Source: Kitagawia praeruptora (Eukaryota > Streptophyta > Magnoliopsida > Apiales > Apiaceae). From it: DNA of 64,000 bases. Location of the stretch: the NCBI GenBank assembly GCA_037693485.1, contig CM075348.1, positions 130,583,609-130,647,608 on the forward strand, given 5' to 3'. How positions within the stretch are numbered: the stretch's first letter is position 1; every line of letters starts with the position of its first letter. Position numbers and translations under genes: made by a program. Under the pieces are notes generated by a model. That model saw nothing but the letters and a program-made list of their open reading frames with translations, was not told the origin of the DNA and ran no database searches. Below are positions 22,296 to 32,682 of the stretch, one piece after another.

Positions 22296-23447
22296 TGTTA
22301 GGTCCGGAATAACGTAGAAGGGGGGTTGAATACGTTATTCAAAAAATATTTCGATTTTGATGTGGATATGAAATCAAAAATACTGAATCGAAATAACACA
22401 ACTGTTTAGGAAATATCTTTAAATAGATAAAACCTGGAGGTTTGCTACACAATCTAATCCTATGGATCAGCTACAAAATCAAACACTCCTAAGGATAGTT
22501 TAGGCACGAGGACCTTCTACCCGACACTTCCTGAAAGCGGACTAAGCCGGCTTTCCTACTAGATGGACTGTCTAGCAGCTTACACAGAGAAGATATATAA
22601 GAGAGAGATGTGTGTTGAGGTGTGTTTTGAAATGAAATACAAATGGCCTATTTATAGATGATAGAAAGTCACTATTTGGCACTATTCCACCAACCCCAAA
22701 ATAGTAACCGAGCACTATTCCAACAACCCCCAAATAGTAACCGGACACTATTTCACCAACCCCAAATAGTAACCGGGCACTATTACACCAACCCCAAATA
22801 GTAACCTTGCATAGTAACCGTGCATAGTAACTTTGCATAGTAACCACGCATAGTAATCTTGCATAGTAACCGTGCATAGTATTACTATTCTTTCTCTCTT
22901 CTGTTTATTTTGCTGTTTTAATTCATCTCAGAAAATAATTCAAGTACCAGATTAATTTAATTATTTATTATAAATAATTAATTAATCTGTTACTTAGTTA
23001 ATTTTAAGAGTAAATTAATCTTTGACAATACCTTGAAATATTATGTCTGTCCTTGATTGTCAATAGGCTTTGGCTTTTCTTTCTGTGAATTAATGTGTTG
23101 ATCCTTCTCGTATGTGCTGACACTTAGTGCACTGGTCTGGTTCACAAGTGACTAGCATTGATCTTGATCTTCACACCTTCGTTACATTCCAATTGATTAG
23201 CCTGCAGCAGTATCTTCAAATAATATAAATACATGGAATCTTTTGGCCCTTCAACTGAATCATCTGTACATCTTATTCTGTCACTAAGGCTTGATCATGT
23301 TAATGAACTTCTTTCAGCGACTTGATCCTTGTTGGTGCATGTTCTTCAAATTTCACGATCCCTGTATCGAGTTAATATTTTTTATCTTTTATCCTAGTTG
23401 AGTTATATATATCCTCTATTACATATTACATTACATTATGCTTTACA
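22296..23447 (-). repeat. COP2 5' LTR (1152 bp)
   Basis: Bounded by TGTTAGG at 22296 and TTTACA at 23447, with target duplication TTAAC outside. A clear TATA box on the minus strand (CTATAAATAGGCC, 22657-22645) marks the likely promoter that drives the element. The U3 array at 22679-22880 has four 32-bp CCAAATAGTAACC units and six 13-bp GCATAGTAA units, two more than the partner LTR. Confidence 0.94.
22645..22657 (-). promoter_or_regulatory. COP2 LTR TATA box
   Basis: The minus-strand sequence CTATAAATAGGCC is a good plant TATA box inside the intact 5' LTR. It lies just downstream, in sense direction, of the U3 tandem array. Confidence 0.75.
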
Positions 23448-23452
23448 TTAAC

Positions 23453-24242
23453 AAACCAAGAAAAATTACACTAGCATCAAACAACCTCAATAAGCCAACG
23501 AATACTACCAACTCTTGGATAAAGGGATTAGATACTCATGATAGTATAAGACAAATCCGAATTAAAAACGCAAACCATGAGTTTAAGAATTGAAGTACAA
23601 AGAATACAACTTGAATAGTTTCTTTGAAATCTGGATGGATCCCTTCACTCCTTCTTCCAATCTCCCTTACAAGGTGTTTTTCTCCCTTCTCTCTATTAAT
23701 ATAATCTATGTGTATATGTATATAATAAGGCTATCTCTCCTATAATATATGTAAAAACCTAATATATATGTTTACATACTTGAATGGGCTTCTAAGTTTT
23801 TTAAAATATGTAGGAAAGTGTTACAAGACCAATTAATAAAGCCTTAAAACTCCAATTTTTGTCAGAGCTCAAGACCTTGAGATTCAGAGTAAAGGCCTTG
23901 TGTTTCGCTCCTGTTCATGTGAAGACCTTGAGTTTCGATGTGAAGGCCTTGAGTTTGCCTCTGTCCAGCTATAGGCCTTGATTTGTTGAGTAAAGGCCTT
24001 GAGTTTCTTCACTGAAAATTTCTGAACATCTTCTTGTCTCTAACCAAAATATTCCTTCTTCGTGGCTTCTCTTCCTACGATCATTCCTACTTTCTAATCC
24101 CTACAATCACTAAGAAAAATATAGATTAGCACCATTCAAGTAAACAACCACTACTACTATTAATCAAGGATGATTTCATTACAAAACAAGTGTAAATGAA
24201 ATTTTATTTGATATTAAACTTGTATATATCTAACGTGTATCA
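23453..24242 (-). mobile_element. GYP7: Athila-like gypsy 3' LTR, part right of COP2
   Basis: On the minus strand the LTR starts TGATACACG at 24242, right after a polypurine tract AAGTTGGGGGATATC (24257-24243). That layout matches the TGATAA-type LTRs of GYP5 and GYP6. A degenerate array of AAGGCCTTGAGTTT units with roughly 30-bp spacing covers 23868-24010. COP2 interrupts it at 23448. No coding is present. Confidence 0.65.
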
Positions 24243-25032
24243 GATATCCCCCAACTTAACCTTTGCTCGTCCTCGTGTAAACTAATATTATATAACTATA
24301 TACGACTAACTACTACCACTTCCTTAGTTGATCACGGTTGTATTTGGCATATGCAACAAGCCCTTTAAATCCCTAGGTAGCCCTAGCGGACGAGTGAGGT
24401 CTCGTGAGGGCCTATAGTGAATGTACCCCCAAAATCCATCTAGATCATGTAAGATTAAATTCCAATACAACACCACACATACAAGTTCTCTCATGCCACA
24501 TCAACTTGAGAATCAAAGTGAATAATGTAATGCCTTGGTGTCAAAGTTGCAAGTATTCACATAGTCTACTCAATTAATATGCATAAGTTCTCAAAAGTTC
24601 ATGTCAAGTGTAAGAATAAGTCACTAACCATGCTAAGCCCACAAGAGTACATATTCAAGTCAAAACTTGGGAACTCATATGCAAAAACAAATAATAACTC
24701 ACCTTTCACTCAAAAGAATATTCACTCAAGAACAAGGGTTAGTGTATCACTCAATTCTAATAAACTCCTAAGCATGCTTGACACTTGGTATCTATCTGAC
24801 TTTAACACAACATACATCAATGATGATAATCAAAAGGTCTTTATTTGGGTTGTAACGGGGTTAGGGACAAGGTATGTCAAGTAAAGCCAAATAAGGTGAA
24901 GTGTAAAAAGCTAGTACCTAACAAAATAAATCATTCAACTCCCTATCTATCATCCCCACACTTGGATTTTTTATTCTCTTTCAACAAATAAATTGATTAG
25001 TCAAACTAAGAAGGTTCACAAAAACATAGATA
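24243..25032 (-). mobile_element. GYP7 3' untranslated region
   Basis: Minus-strand sequence upstream of the polypurine tract includes ACGAGGACGAGCAAAGG and later AAGTGTGGGGATG, phrases typical of the long region between integrase and the 3' LTR in Athila/Tat gypsy elements. No gene-sized frame is present and the pol part is missing. The 101-codon frame at 24579-24884 has no recognisable domain and I treat it as chance. Confidence 0.6.
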
Positions 25033-25117
25033 CACTACAAGAAAAATAGGATCAGACAAGCGTTTTTGCCCGTTATGTAAGCCCCTATTTTCCTGTTGTC
25101 TATTGAGATGTCGTCTC
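25033..25117 (+). mobile_element. CACTA-type transposon end fragment
   Basis: CACTACAAGAAAAATAGG at 25033 is the classic terminal sequence of plant En/Spm (CACTA) elements. About 85 bases later the sequence changes to gypsy RNase H coding. The opposite end is not identified, so this is a truncated piece or a boundary that was later rearranged. Confidence 0.55.
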
Positions 25118-25172
25118 TTACCTCGTTTCATCCTTTGCTTTAAACTCCCCATTGACTTGAGCCACAACCAGC
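25118..25172 (-). pseudogene. pol: GYP4 RNase H remnant left of COP3
   Basis: The minus strand encodes LVVAQVNGEFKAKDET, the direct continuation of the RNase H domain broken off at 36919 on the other side of COP3. It ends abruptly against the CACTA-type end. The downstream integrase and 3' LTR of GYP4 are not in the window. Confidence 0.8.
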
Positions 25173-25177
25173 CTTAA

Positions 25178-25924
25178 TGTTAGGAATAATTCATAAGTTG
25201 TGATGTTAAGAATAGAATTTGCAAATACTTCTTGTATATCCTGAACTTATAAAGGATTTAGCACTTTGTATAGGATATATGTGTTAGACAGTAATCTATA
25301 GAATTAGGTCAGGAATAGAGCATCAAGGACTACATTTCAGGAACTGAGAGCAGATCTTGATATGATGAGTTAAATACTGATGGATGGTCAGATCCTGATG
25401 CAATGTGAAATCCTGATATCAGTCATGATATTGATGATGTCATACGGATGCTATGATATTAGTTGTGTTACTAATGATGTCATTATGGATGCTACAGAAA
25501 CTGGCAAGTGCTATAAAATAGGATCGTTTGTTTTGAAGAACAAGCAAGAAGATATCATGAAGGAAAGAATTTTCTATTGATGGAAACTATCAACTGGACG
25601 GCAGAACATTGTCAGGTTTAGATTAACTTTCTGTTATTAGTTGATAGGTAGCATTATAAATACTCTCTCTATGTCATTGTAAAAGTGTCGTAAGCGTTCG
25701 TGAGGTTTGTAATCGTAAAGATATGAGAGTGCAAACAAAGAGAGATTTGTATTGTCAGCAGCTGCTAAAGATATTTGTACACCTTGGTAGAGTTTGTATT
25801 TGATCTTATTAATACAAACAGTTTGATTTATTCGTTTGTTCTTGTTTTATTTATTCGACCAAAAATCAGACACGATTATATAACTTGTATTCAACCCCCC
25901 TTCTAAAAGTTATTCGAGTTAACA
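25178..25924 (+). repeat. COP3 5' LTR (747 bp)
   Basis: Starts TGTTAGGAATAATTC and ends GAGTTAACA. A TATA box TATAAATA lies at 25655-25662. The partner LTR (36160-36918) carries a 12-base duplication near 36356-36372 that explains the length difference. Confidence 0.95.
25655..25662 (+). promoter_or_regulatory. COP3 LTR TATA box
   Basis: CATTATAAATACTCTC matches a plant TATA box inside the LTR; the same sequence is kept in the 3' LTR near 36649. Confidence 0.7.
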
Positions 25925-25926
25925 GT

Positions 25927-25938
25927 TGGTATCAGAGC
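25927..25938 (+). promoter_or_regulatory. COP3 primer-binding site (initiator Met tRNA)
   Basis: TGGTATCAGAGC two bases after the LTR end is the standard plant copia initiator-Met primer site. Confidence 0.93.
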
Positions 25939-25973
25939 AGGTTGATTTCGAATAATCATAAAGATCTGCAATC

Positions 25974-28262
25974 ATGTCTGGTTACAAGGATGGTAATACT
26001 AAGATCCCTATGCTCAAGAGAAACGAATATACTCTATGGGAAGTAAAGATGTTGCATCACCTGGAAGCAACAGATCCTGATTATCTTGACAGAATCAGAG
26101 ATGGACCTTTTGTTCCAACAAGGGTTGTTGGACAAGCAACTGTCGATGGTGAGGTTGTTCCAGAACATACAGCAGAGAAGCCTAAATCTAAATGGACAGA
26201 TAAGGAAAAGGAGAACATTCTTAAGGATGCTAAAGTGAAAAACATACTATTTAATAGTCTTGATTCTGTTCTCACTAACTATGTTCTCTTTTGTAAGACT
26301 ACTACGGAGATATGGGACAATTTGAAGGTTCATTGTGAAGGAACAAGACCTGTCAGGAAGAATATGAGAACAATTCTCATATAACAGTATGAATACTTTG
26401 AATCCAAGTCTGGTGAGTCACTTACTGATACCTTTGACAAGTTTACTCTCATCAATGAGATGGCCATGCATGGTAAATATTATGACTTGGAGGATATGAA
26501 TACTAAGTTCATGAAAGCCTTGCCTAATTTCTACAATGAGAAGATATCTGCAATTGAGGAAGCTAATGATCTGGATGAAATTTCATTAGAGGCAGTCTGT
26601 GGAAAACTTAGGGCTTATGAACTTGACAGGTAGCAGAAGAAGAGCATGAGTGAAGGAAAGATGAAAACTATAGCACTCACTGTTCAATCTGAATCAAAGA
26701 AACTTCCAGAAGAACAGCATGTTGAGCCTACTGTAAAGGACTCAAGGAAGAAGAACAACAAAGAAAGTTCTAAGTCAGAGACTACTGATATAGACTCTGA
26801 CATGAAGATTCTGAATCAGAAATGCAGGAACTCTTTGCTATGTTTGCTAAAGCTTTCAAGAAAGGAAGATTCAACAGGAGAAGATTTAGCAAAGGACCTT
26901 TTCAAAAGAAAGAGGAGAAGAAGAGTGACAAGGGCAAAAGTACAATTATCAAGCTTGATAAGGCCAAGATCAAGTGCTTCAACTGCAGTGAGCTTGGACA
27001 CTTTGCTAGTGAGTGTAAGAAGCCTAGGAATTCAGGAAAGGGTAATGCACTCATGGTCACACAGAAGGATTGGGCTGATTCCAGTGATTCTGAAGATGAA
27101 TTGGATTATGACAACATTGCATTGATGGCAAATGTTTCAGATAAATCTGGATCTCCAAAGAAAACTTCTCCATCTTCTGTTAAGGTATCACTTCACTCTC
27201 TTGATTCATTTGCTAGCTTAGATTCTGATAATATTAGATATATCCATGCTGAGTTTAAGAATCTTATGACTAATTTTAGAATTCTTACTAGTGAAAAAGA
27301 TGATCTTAAGATTAAGAATGATAAATTAGTTGATAGAAATAATTTTCTTGAATCCGAGTTAATTCAAATGGAAGAATATAGGTTAAGTTCTGATAAAGCT
27401 AAGCATGATTATAGTGTTATTCTTGAGGCTTATGACTATGTCAGAAAAGAACTAGATGAAGAGAGAAATACGATTAAAACCATTAACAATTCTGGTAAAA
27501 AGACTCAAGAAATCATTGAAAGTCAAATTCTTGGTAAAGTTAATGGTTTAGGTTTTGATAAGGCTAGAAAAGAAGAGACTGTAGCTATTGTCAATGATAA
27601 TAGTAAACTAGAAGCTAGCACATCTAAATCTGAAGGTAAGAAGATAATTTCTGAACCTAAACATGTTAAATTTGTTGATTCAAAAGGTACCCCCATTGTA
27701 CACAAGAGAATTAACAATAGTAATTCAGATGAGAAAGTGTTAGAGAAACCTAAGAATGTCAATATAGGTTTTCTGTCTAAGTCTCAGTTGAAACAGAGAC
27801 TAGATGGTCTTTCAGAGTCTAGCAAAATCAAAAGGAACAGGAATGGAAAAGAAGGTATTAACAAAGAGAATAATTACAAGAATGTACCTGATGCACCTAG
27901 GAAAAAATGCTAAAAGTATGGAAATCATAATCATTTGGCCCTAGATTGCAATCAAAAAACCTTCTTGGAAAACTAAGGCTAGATTCCCCAAGACTCAGAA
28001 AATTCAATACCAACCACAAAAAGCTTGTTATCATTATGGTAGTTTACTTCATTCCATTTACATGTGTAGAGAATATCATGAACTGTATTATGACTATTAT
28101 TCTCTAAAATCTAAAACTCCTAGTCACAAACAGTTTGTGAAATCAGAGTCTAAGATTTACTCTGCAACAGGTAACTCCAAAGCAAAATCTTCAAAGCCTG
28201 TTGTTTCTAAATATAGTAAGAAAGGATCCACTCAAAGTTGGGTCCTAAAAATTTCTAACTAG
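25974..28262 (+). pseudogene. gag: COP3 Gag, multiply broken
   Basis: The ATG at 25974 (MSGYKDGNTKIPMLKRNEY) starts a copia Gag parallel to COP2 Gag. The capsid part has an in-frame TAA near 26382 and TAG near 26630. A frameshift near 26820 leads to a basic stretch and knuckle CFNCSELGHFASEC (about 26974-27015), an acidic DSEDE segment and a long coiled-coil-like helix. The second knuckle is broken by a TAA at 27911-27913 and lost cysteines. The third (YHYGSLLHSIYMC region, near 28030-28065) has C-to-Y changes. The tail ends SWVLKISN before TAG 28260-28262. Confidence 0.9.
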
Positions 28263-28269
28263 TTACTTT

Positions 28270-30046
28270 TTGTTTGCAGGGCACAGGAAAGAAGCATTCA
28301 ATTATCTTGGACAGTGGATGCTCAGACATATGACAGGAAAGAAGTCCCTGCTTACAAAGTATGAGAGGAAAGCTGGCCCAGTAATATCTTTTGGAGATGG
28401 CAACAAAGGAGAAACTCTGGGATATGGCTCAATTGTTTTGGGGAATGTCATCATAGAAAACGTAGCACTGGTTGAAGGCTTGAAACACACACTTTTAAGC
28501 ATAAGTCAACTGGGTGATAAAGGTTACCAATCAATCTTTGATAGAGAAGGATGCAAAATCTTGAATATGCAGAATGGAGACATTGTTCTAACTGGTCAGA
28601 GACATGGTAACATATATGAAGCCAGCTTAAGTGACACATCTAAAGGAATTGTTAGATGTCTTTACAGCAAGGCATCAAATGATGAAAGCTGGAATTGGCA
28701 TAGAAAGATCTCACATCTTAATTTCAAGAAACTTAATCAACTTGTTAAGTACAATCTAGTGAGAGACCTACCTCAGGCAAATTATGTGCAAAATGGACTT
28801 TGTGATGCTTGTCAGCTTGAAAAAGAAAGAAGAATCACTTTTAAGAGCAAGACAGAAAATTCGATTACTGAACCATTTCACATGTTGCATCTTAATCTAT
28901 TTGGTCCAGTAAACATTATGTCTATCAGCAAGAAAAGATATGCTCTAGTCATAGTGGATGATTATACAAGGTTCATATGGGTATTCTTTCTACATAAGAA
29001 GGATGAAGCTTCTCAGCAAATCATTGAACTTGTCAAGAATATTCAGAATGGCTCTGAGTACAAAGTTAAAGTACTTAGGAGTGACAATGGTACAGAATTC
29101 AAGAATTCTACAATGAAGGAGTACTGTGGAGACAATGGAATCACTCAACAGTTTTCTGCACCTGGAACACCTCAGCAGAATGGTGTAGTAAAAAGAAAGA
29201 ACAAAACTCTCATAGAGGCAGCAAGAACCATGCTTGCAGATGCAAAGCTTCCAACCTATTTTTGGGCAGAAGCTATCAACACTGCATGTTTCACTCAAAA
29301 TTGTACCTTGATAAATGGTCATGGAAAGACTCCCTATGAGATGATCAAAGGAAAGAAACCAAGTGTGAAATACTTTCACATCTTTGGATGCAAATGTTAT
29401 GTCCTAAAAGTTCATCTAGAACAACTTGGAAAATTTGAAGCCAAATCGGATGAAGCAATCTTTCGAGGATATTCAGCATCAAAGGCTTTCAAAGTTTATA
29501 ATCTCAGAACTCACATTGTTATGGAATCAATTCATGTCGCATTTGATGAAAAGAAATTTGGAATTCTGCAAACTGATGAAAGCCATGACAAATTGGAATT
29601 TGAAAATCTTAAGGAATCTGAGATGCTCTCCAGTGATGATGAAGGTTCTCCGGAAGAAATTTCTATTGCTACTCAAAGGAATGCTACTGTTGAGGGGGAA
29701 GCAATTTAATCAAGAAGAACACAGTGTTCATCAGGAGCAAACTAGCTATTCAGAGTCTACTCCATCAGGAACTGATCCTTCAGAGACTATTGAAGGAAGA
29801 TCAGGAACTAGCAGCAGTATGGAGTCTAGTGATTCTACTGATCAAGGGGGAGCTTTTGAAGGAAATGAACACTCTTTTATAAGAGATACCACTAACTTAG
29901 GGAGAGAATCTAGTAGGAGCAATCTACCACCTGTTAGAAAATGGACAAGGGATCATACTGAAGATTTAATAATTGGTGATCCAAATAGTGGTGTTCGAAC
30001 TAGAAGATCAATTCAGAATGAATGCTTGTATAGTTGTTTTCTCTAA
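28270..30046 (+). pseudogene. pol: COP3 protease and integrase, inactive
   Basis: The protease DSG triad (28310-28318) lies in one frame and the following HMTGKKSLL in another, so a frameshift falls inside the active-site motif. Integrase has the zinc motif (WHRKISHLN, CDACQ) but two of its three catalytic residues are changed: HLNLFGP has N for D (codon 28894-28896) and VVKRKN has K for E (codon 29191-29193). The second aspartate (RSDNGTEF) is kept. A further frame change falls within the linker around 29640-29710, after which the S/T-rich linker continues to RTRRSIQNEC near 30030. Confidence 0.92.
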
Positions 30047-31576
30047 AAGAATGAACCTAAGAAGGTTGAAGAAGCCTTACATGATCCTGATTGGGTAATT
30101 GCAATGCAGGAAGAGTTAAATGAGTTTGAGAGGAACAAAGTCTGGAAACTGGTACCAAGACCTAAAGATAGATCTATTGTTGGTGCAAAATGGGTTTTCA
30201 GAAACAAGCTAGATGAATCTGGTATGATTGTAAGAAACAAAGCAAGACTAGTGGCCAAGGGTTATTCTCAGGAAGAAGGAATTGACTATGATGAAACCTT
30301 TGCACTTGTAGCAAGATTGGAAGCAATCAGGATGTTTCTTGCATTTACAGCTCATTCAAAATTCAAGGTATACCAGATGGATGTGAAGAGTGCTTTTCTA
30401 AACGGCAAGCTTGATAAGGAAGTTTATGTGGAGCAACCACCTGGTTTTGTTGATCCAAAGTTTCCAAATCATGTCTACAAACTTGACAAGGCACTCTATG
30501 GACTAAAGCATGCACCAAGAGCAAGGTATGAGACTTTGTCTAAATTTCTTCTTGAAAATGGCTTCACAAGAGGTACAATTGACAAAACTATATTCTTTAG
30601 AAAGATTAAAGGTGAATTGCTTTTAGTTCAAGTTTATATTGATGACATCATATTTGGTTCTACTAACGAAAAGTTGTGTGCTAAGTTTAGCAAGCTTATG
30701 TAGTCTAAGTATTAGATGAGCATGATGGGTGAGTTAAATTATTTTTTAGGTTTGCAAGTCAAACAAACTGAGACTGGTATTTTTATTAATCAGTAAAAGT
30801 ATATCAAAGATCTTTTAAAAAGGTTTGACTTTCAAGATCGTGCGGTTGCAAAAACACCCATGGCAACAGTCACTAAACTAGACTCTGATTCTAAGGGAAA
30901 GAGTGTGGATAATACTAGTTATAGAGGCATGATAGGCTCATTGTTGTATTTAACTGCTAGTAGACCAGATATAATGTTTTCTACCTGTTTATGTGCTAGA
31001 TTCCAAAGTGATCCTAAGGAATCTCATTTAATTGCTGTGAAGAGAATTTTTAGATATCTCAAAGGAACTCCAAATCTTGGTTTGTGGTATCATAGAGAAT
31101 CTGATTTCTCCCTAATTGGCTATTCAGACTCTGATTATGCAGGGTGTAAAATAGACAGGAAAAGCACTACAGGTACATGTCAATTCTTGGGAAACAGATT
31201 AATTTCTTGGGCAAGAAAGAAGCAACAATCAGTTTCAACCTCAACTGCAGAAGCTGAATACATTGCAGCAGACAGTTGTTGTGCACAGCTCCTTTGGATA
31301 AGAAATCAGTTGATGGATTATGGTATGACACTTGGTAATATTCCTATGTTTTGTGATAATACTAGTGCTATCAAAATTGCAGAAAATCCAGTTCAACATT
31401 CAAGGACTAAGCACATTGATGTCAGATATCATTTTATTAGAGAACATATTGAGAATGGTACTGTGGAACTTCATTTTGTTCCTATTGACAAACAGCTTGC
31501 AGATATTCTAACTGAACCACTTGATGAGGCTACATTCATTAGATTGGTTAGTGAGTTAGGAATGTTAAATTTCTAG
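30047..31576 (+). pseudogene. pol: COP3 reverse transcriptase and RNase H
   Basis: RVT_2 begins near [14 protein letters not shown] (30104). Catalytic [11 protein letters not shown] and YIDDIIFG are present. Three stops break the thumb region: TAG at 30701-30703, TAG at 30713-30715 and TAA near 30796-30798. RNase H from about 30860 is open and keeps YSDSDYAG, STAEAE, CDNTSAI and TKHIDVRYHF to a stop after GMLNF at 31574-31576. Residues match the COP2 protein closely throughout. Confidence 0.92.
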
Positions 31577-32682
31577 ATCTTTAACATCTGCAAAAGTAGC
31601 AAGGTATGTGTTTCAGCTTATAGACTTGATATTCTTGTCAGGATCTATATTTGATAGTTAAATGCTTAAGCTGTAACATTTTACTTTGATAAATTACAGT
31701 ATGATAGAATTGTTAATAAACATCAGGATTAGGATTGTTATTAGGATGCTGACGTCATCAGGATTGTATTGTCAGTATCAGGATTGTGAAATTTGTGTGT
31801 TTACTGTTTCAAATCCTGAAGTTCATGTTATGCAGTGATCCAAGTCTGAGTTTTGTTAAGTCTATGCTAAGGAAGTTTTAATACATGCATACTGATAATT
31901 TATACTTTATTCAGATCAGTCAAATAAATAGGCAATAGACAAGTAGATAATAAGAAAGCTGTATTTTCATTAATTGAAAGCATTACAAACATGGAAATGA
32001 AATACAAACATCTTTCTGTCTAACTTCTACTCATAATTATATTCTTGTCTAATATTTTTCGATTTTGCCTCCTTTATGCATCTAAGATACAGGACAAGGA
32101 GGTTATCAATGCAGTCAGTCATCATTATTACACGTGACTGTATTTCTTGTATTTTCAAGAATTTTTAAATGAATCTAACCAATTGATTTTGTTCAGATTA
32201 ATTGATTATTTCTTTTTCAGATAAAAGAAAATGCCATGTGGAAACTCCAGTTAGTCTCTGGAATCAGGATGATATTGATCAGGAATACAAGTGTGATTTC
32301 ATCAGTATTGATGATTATTTTTAATTTTTTAAATCACATTAAGATTTGTGGTTATCTTGATGAAAAGATCATATCAGGAAAAGGAAGCTGATTAGTATTG
32401 ATCTTTATCTTGATTATACCCTGATTTATTTTATTGAAATCAATTGTAGATTTTATTTTCCAAAAAATCGTGGGTAACTGCATTTTTCAGGGACTGACAC
32501 CTGTCAACCTACGTGTCAACGTGGGTTAGTGGGTCTGAAGGATTTTTGAATATATCTTTATTTTGATACTCTGATTGTTTATTGCTTTTTTCTAATTCGA
32601 AATTCTAAAGGCAAAAACATTCTTTCGAGTTTTCCAATCTCTAATCAATTTCAAGATTTCTCAAGTTCTTTTCAGATCAAAA
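31577..32682 (+). other. COP3 spacer between pol and third ORF, with intron-like borders
   Basis: About 1.1 kb without coding. Just after the pol stop, AAG|GTATGTG (31601-31610) is a strong donor-like site. TTCTTTTCAG ends at 32675, eight bases before the third ORF ATG, and is a strong acceptor. Together they would define a 1072-nt intron, or the acceptor could be used with a donor in the 5' leader. ATATATC near 32550-32556 is a weak TATA candidate. Splicing is inferred. Confidence 0.45.

Larger units (their letters stand above)
7138..23447 (-). mobile_element. COP2: young Ty1/copia retrotransposon with third ORF, split by element A
   Basis: The element is bounded by two LTRs (7138-8272 and 22296-23447) and a perfect 5-bp target duplication TTAAC (7133-7137 and 23448-23452). 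Without the 5.5-kb insertion A it would be about 10.8 kb. Minus-strand order is LTR, primer site, gag, protease, integrase, RT, RNase H, spacer, third ORF, polypurine tract, LTR. By eye the LTRs are about 98% identical over their first 550 bases, so insertion was recent. Coding is interrupted by a few single stops and small indels plus element A, so this copy is not autonomous now. Confidence 0.95.

Noticed and set aside
22572..22877. 101-codon frame with a regular Y/G/V repeat
   Set aside because: It is the translation of the U3 tandem array of the COP2 LTR.
24579..24884. 101-codon frame with plausible start
   Set aside because: It lies in the untranslated region of GYP7, shows no recognisable domain, and codon content looks like plain AT-rich DNA.
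25380..25580. Repeated 66-codon frame also at 36373-36573
   Set aside because: It is identical because it lies in both COP3 LTRs; no start context or domain.
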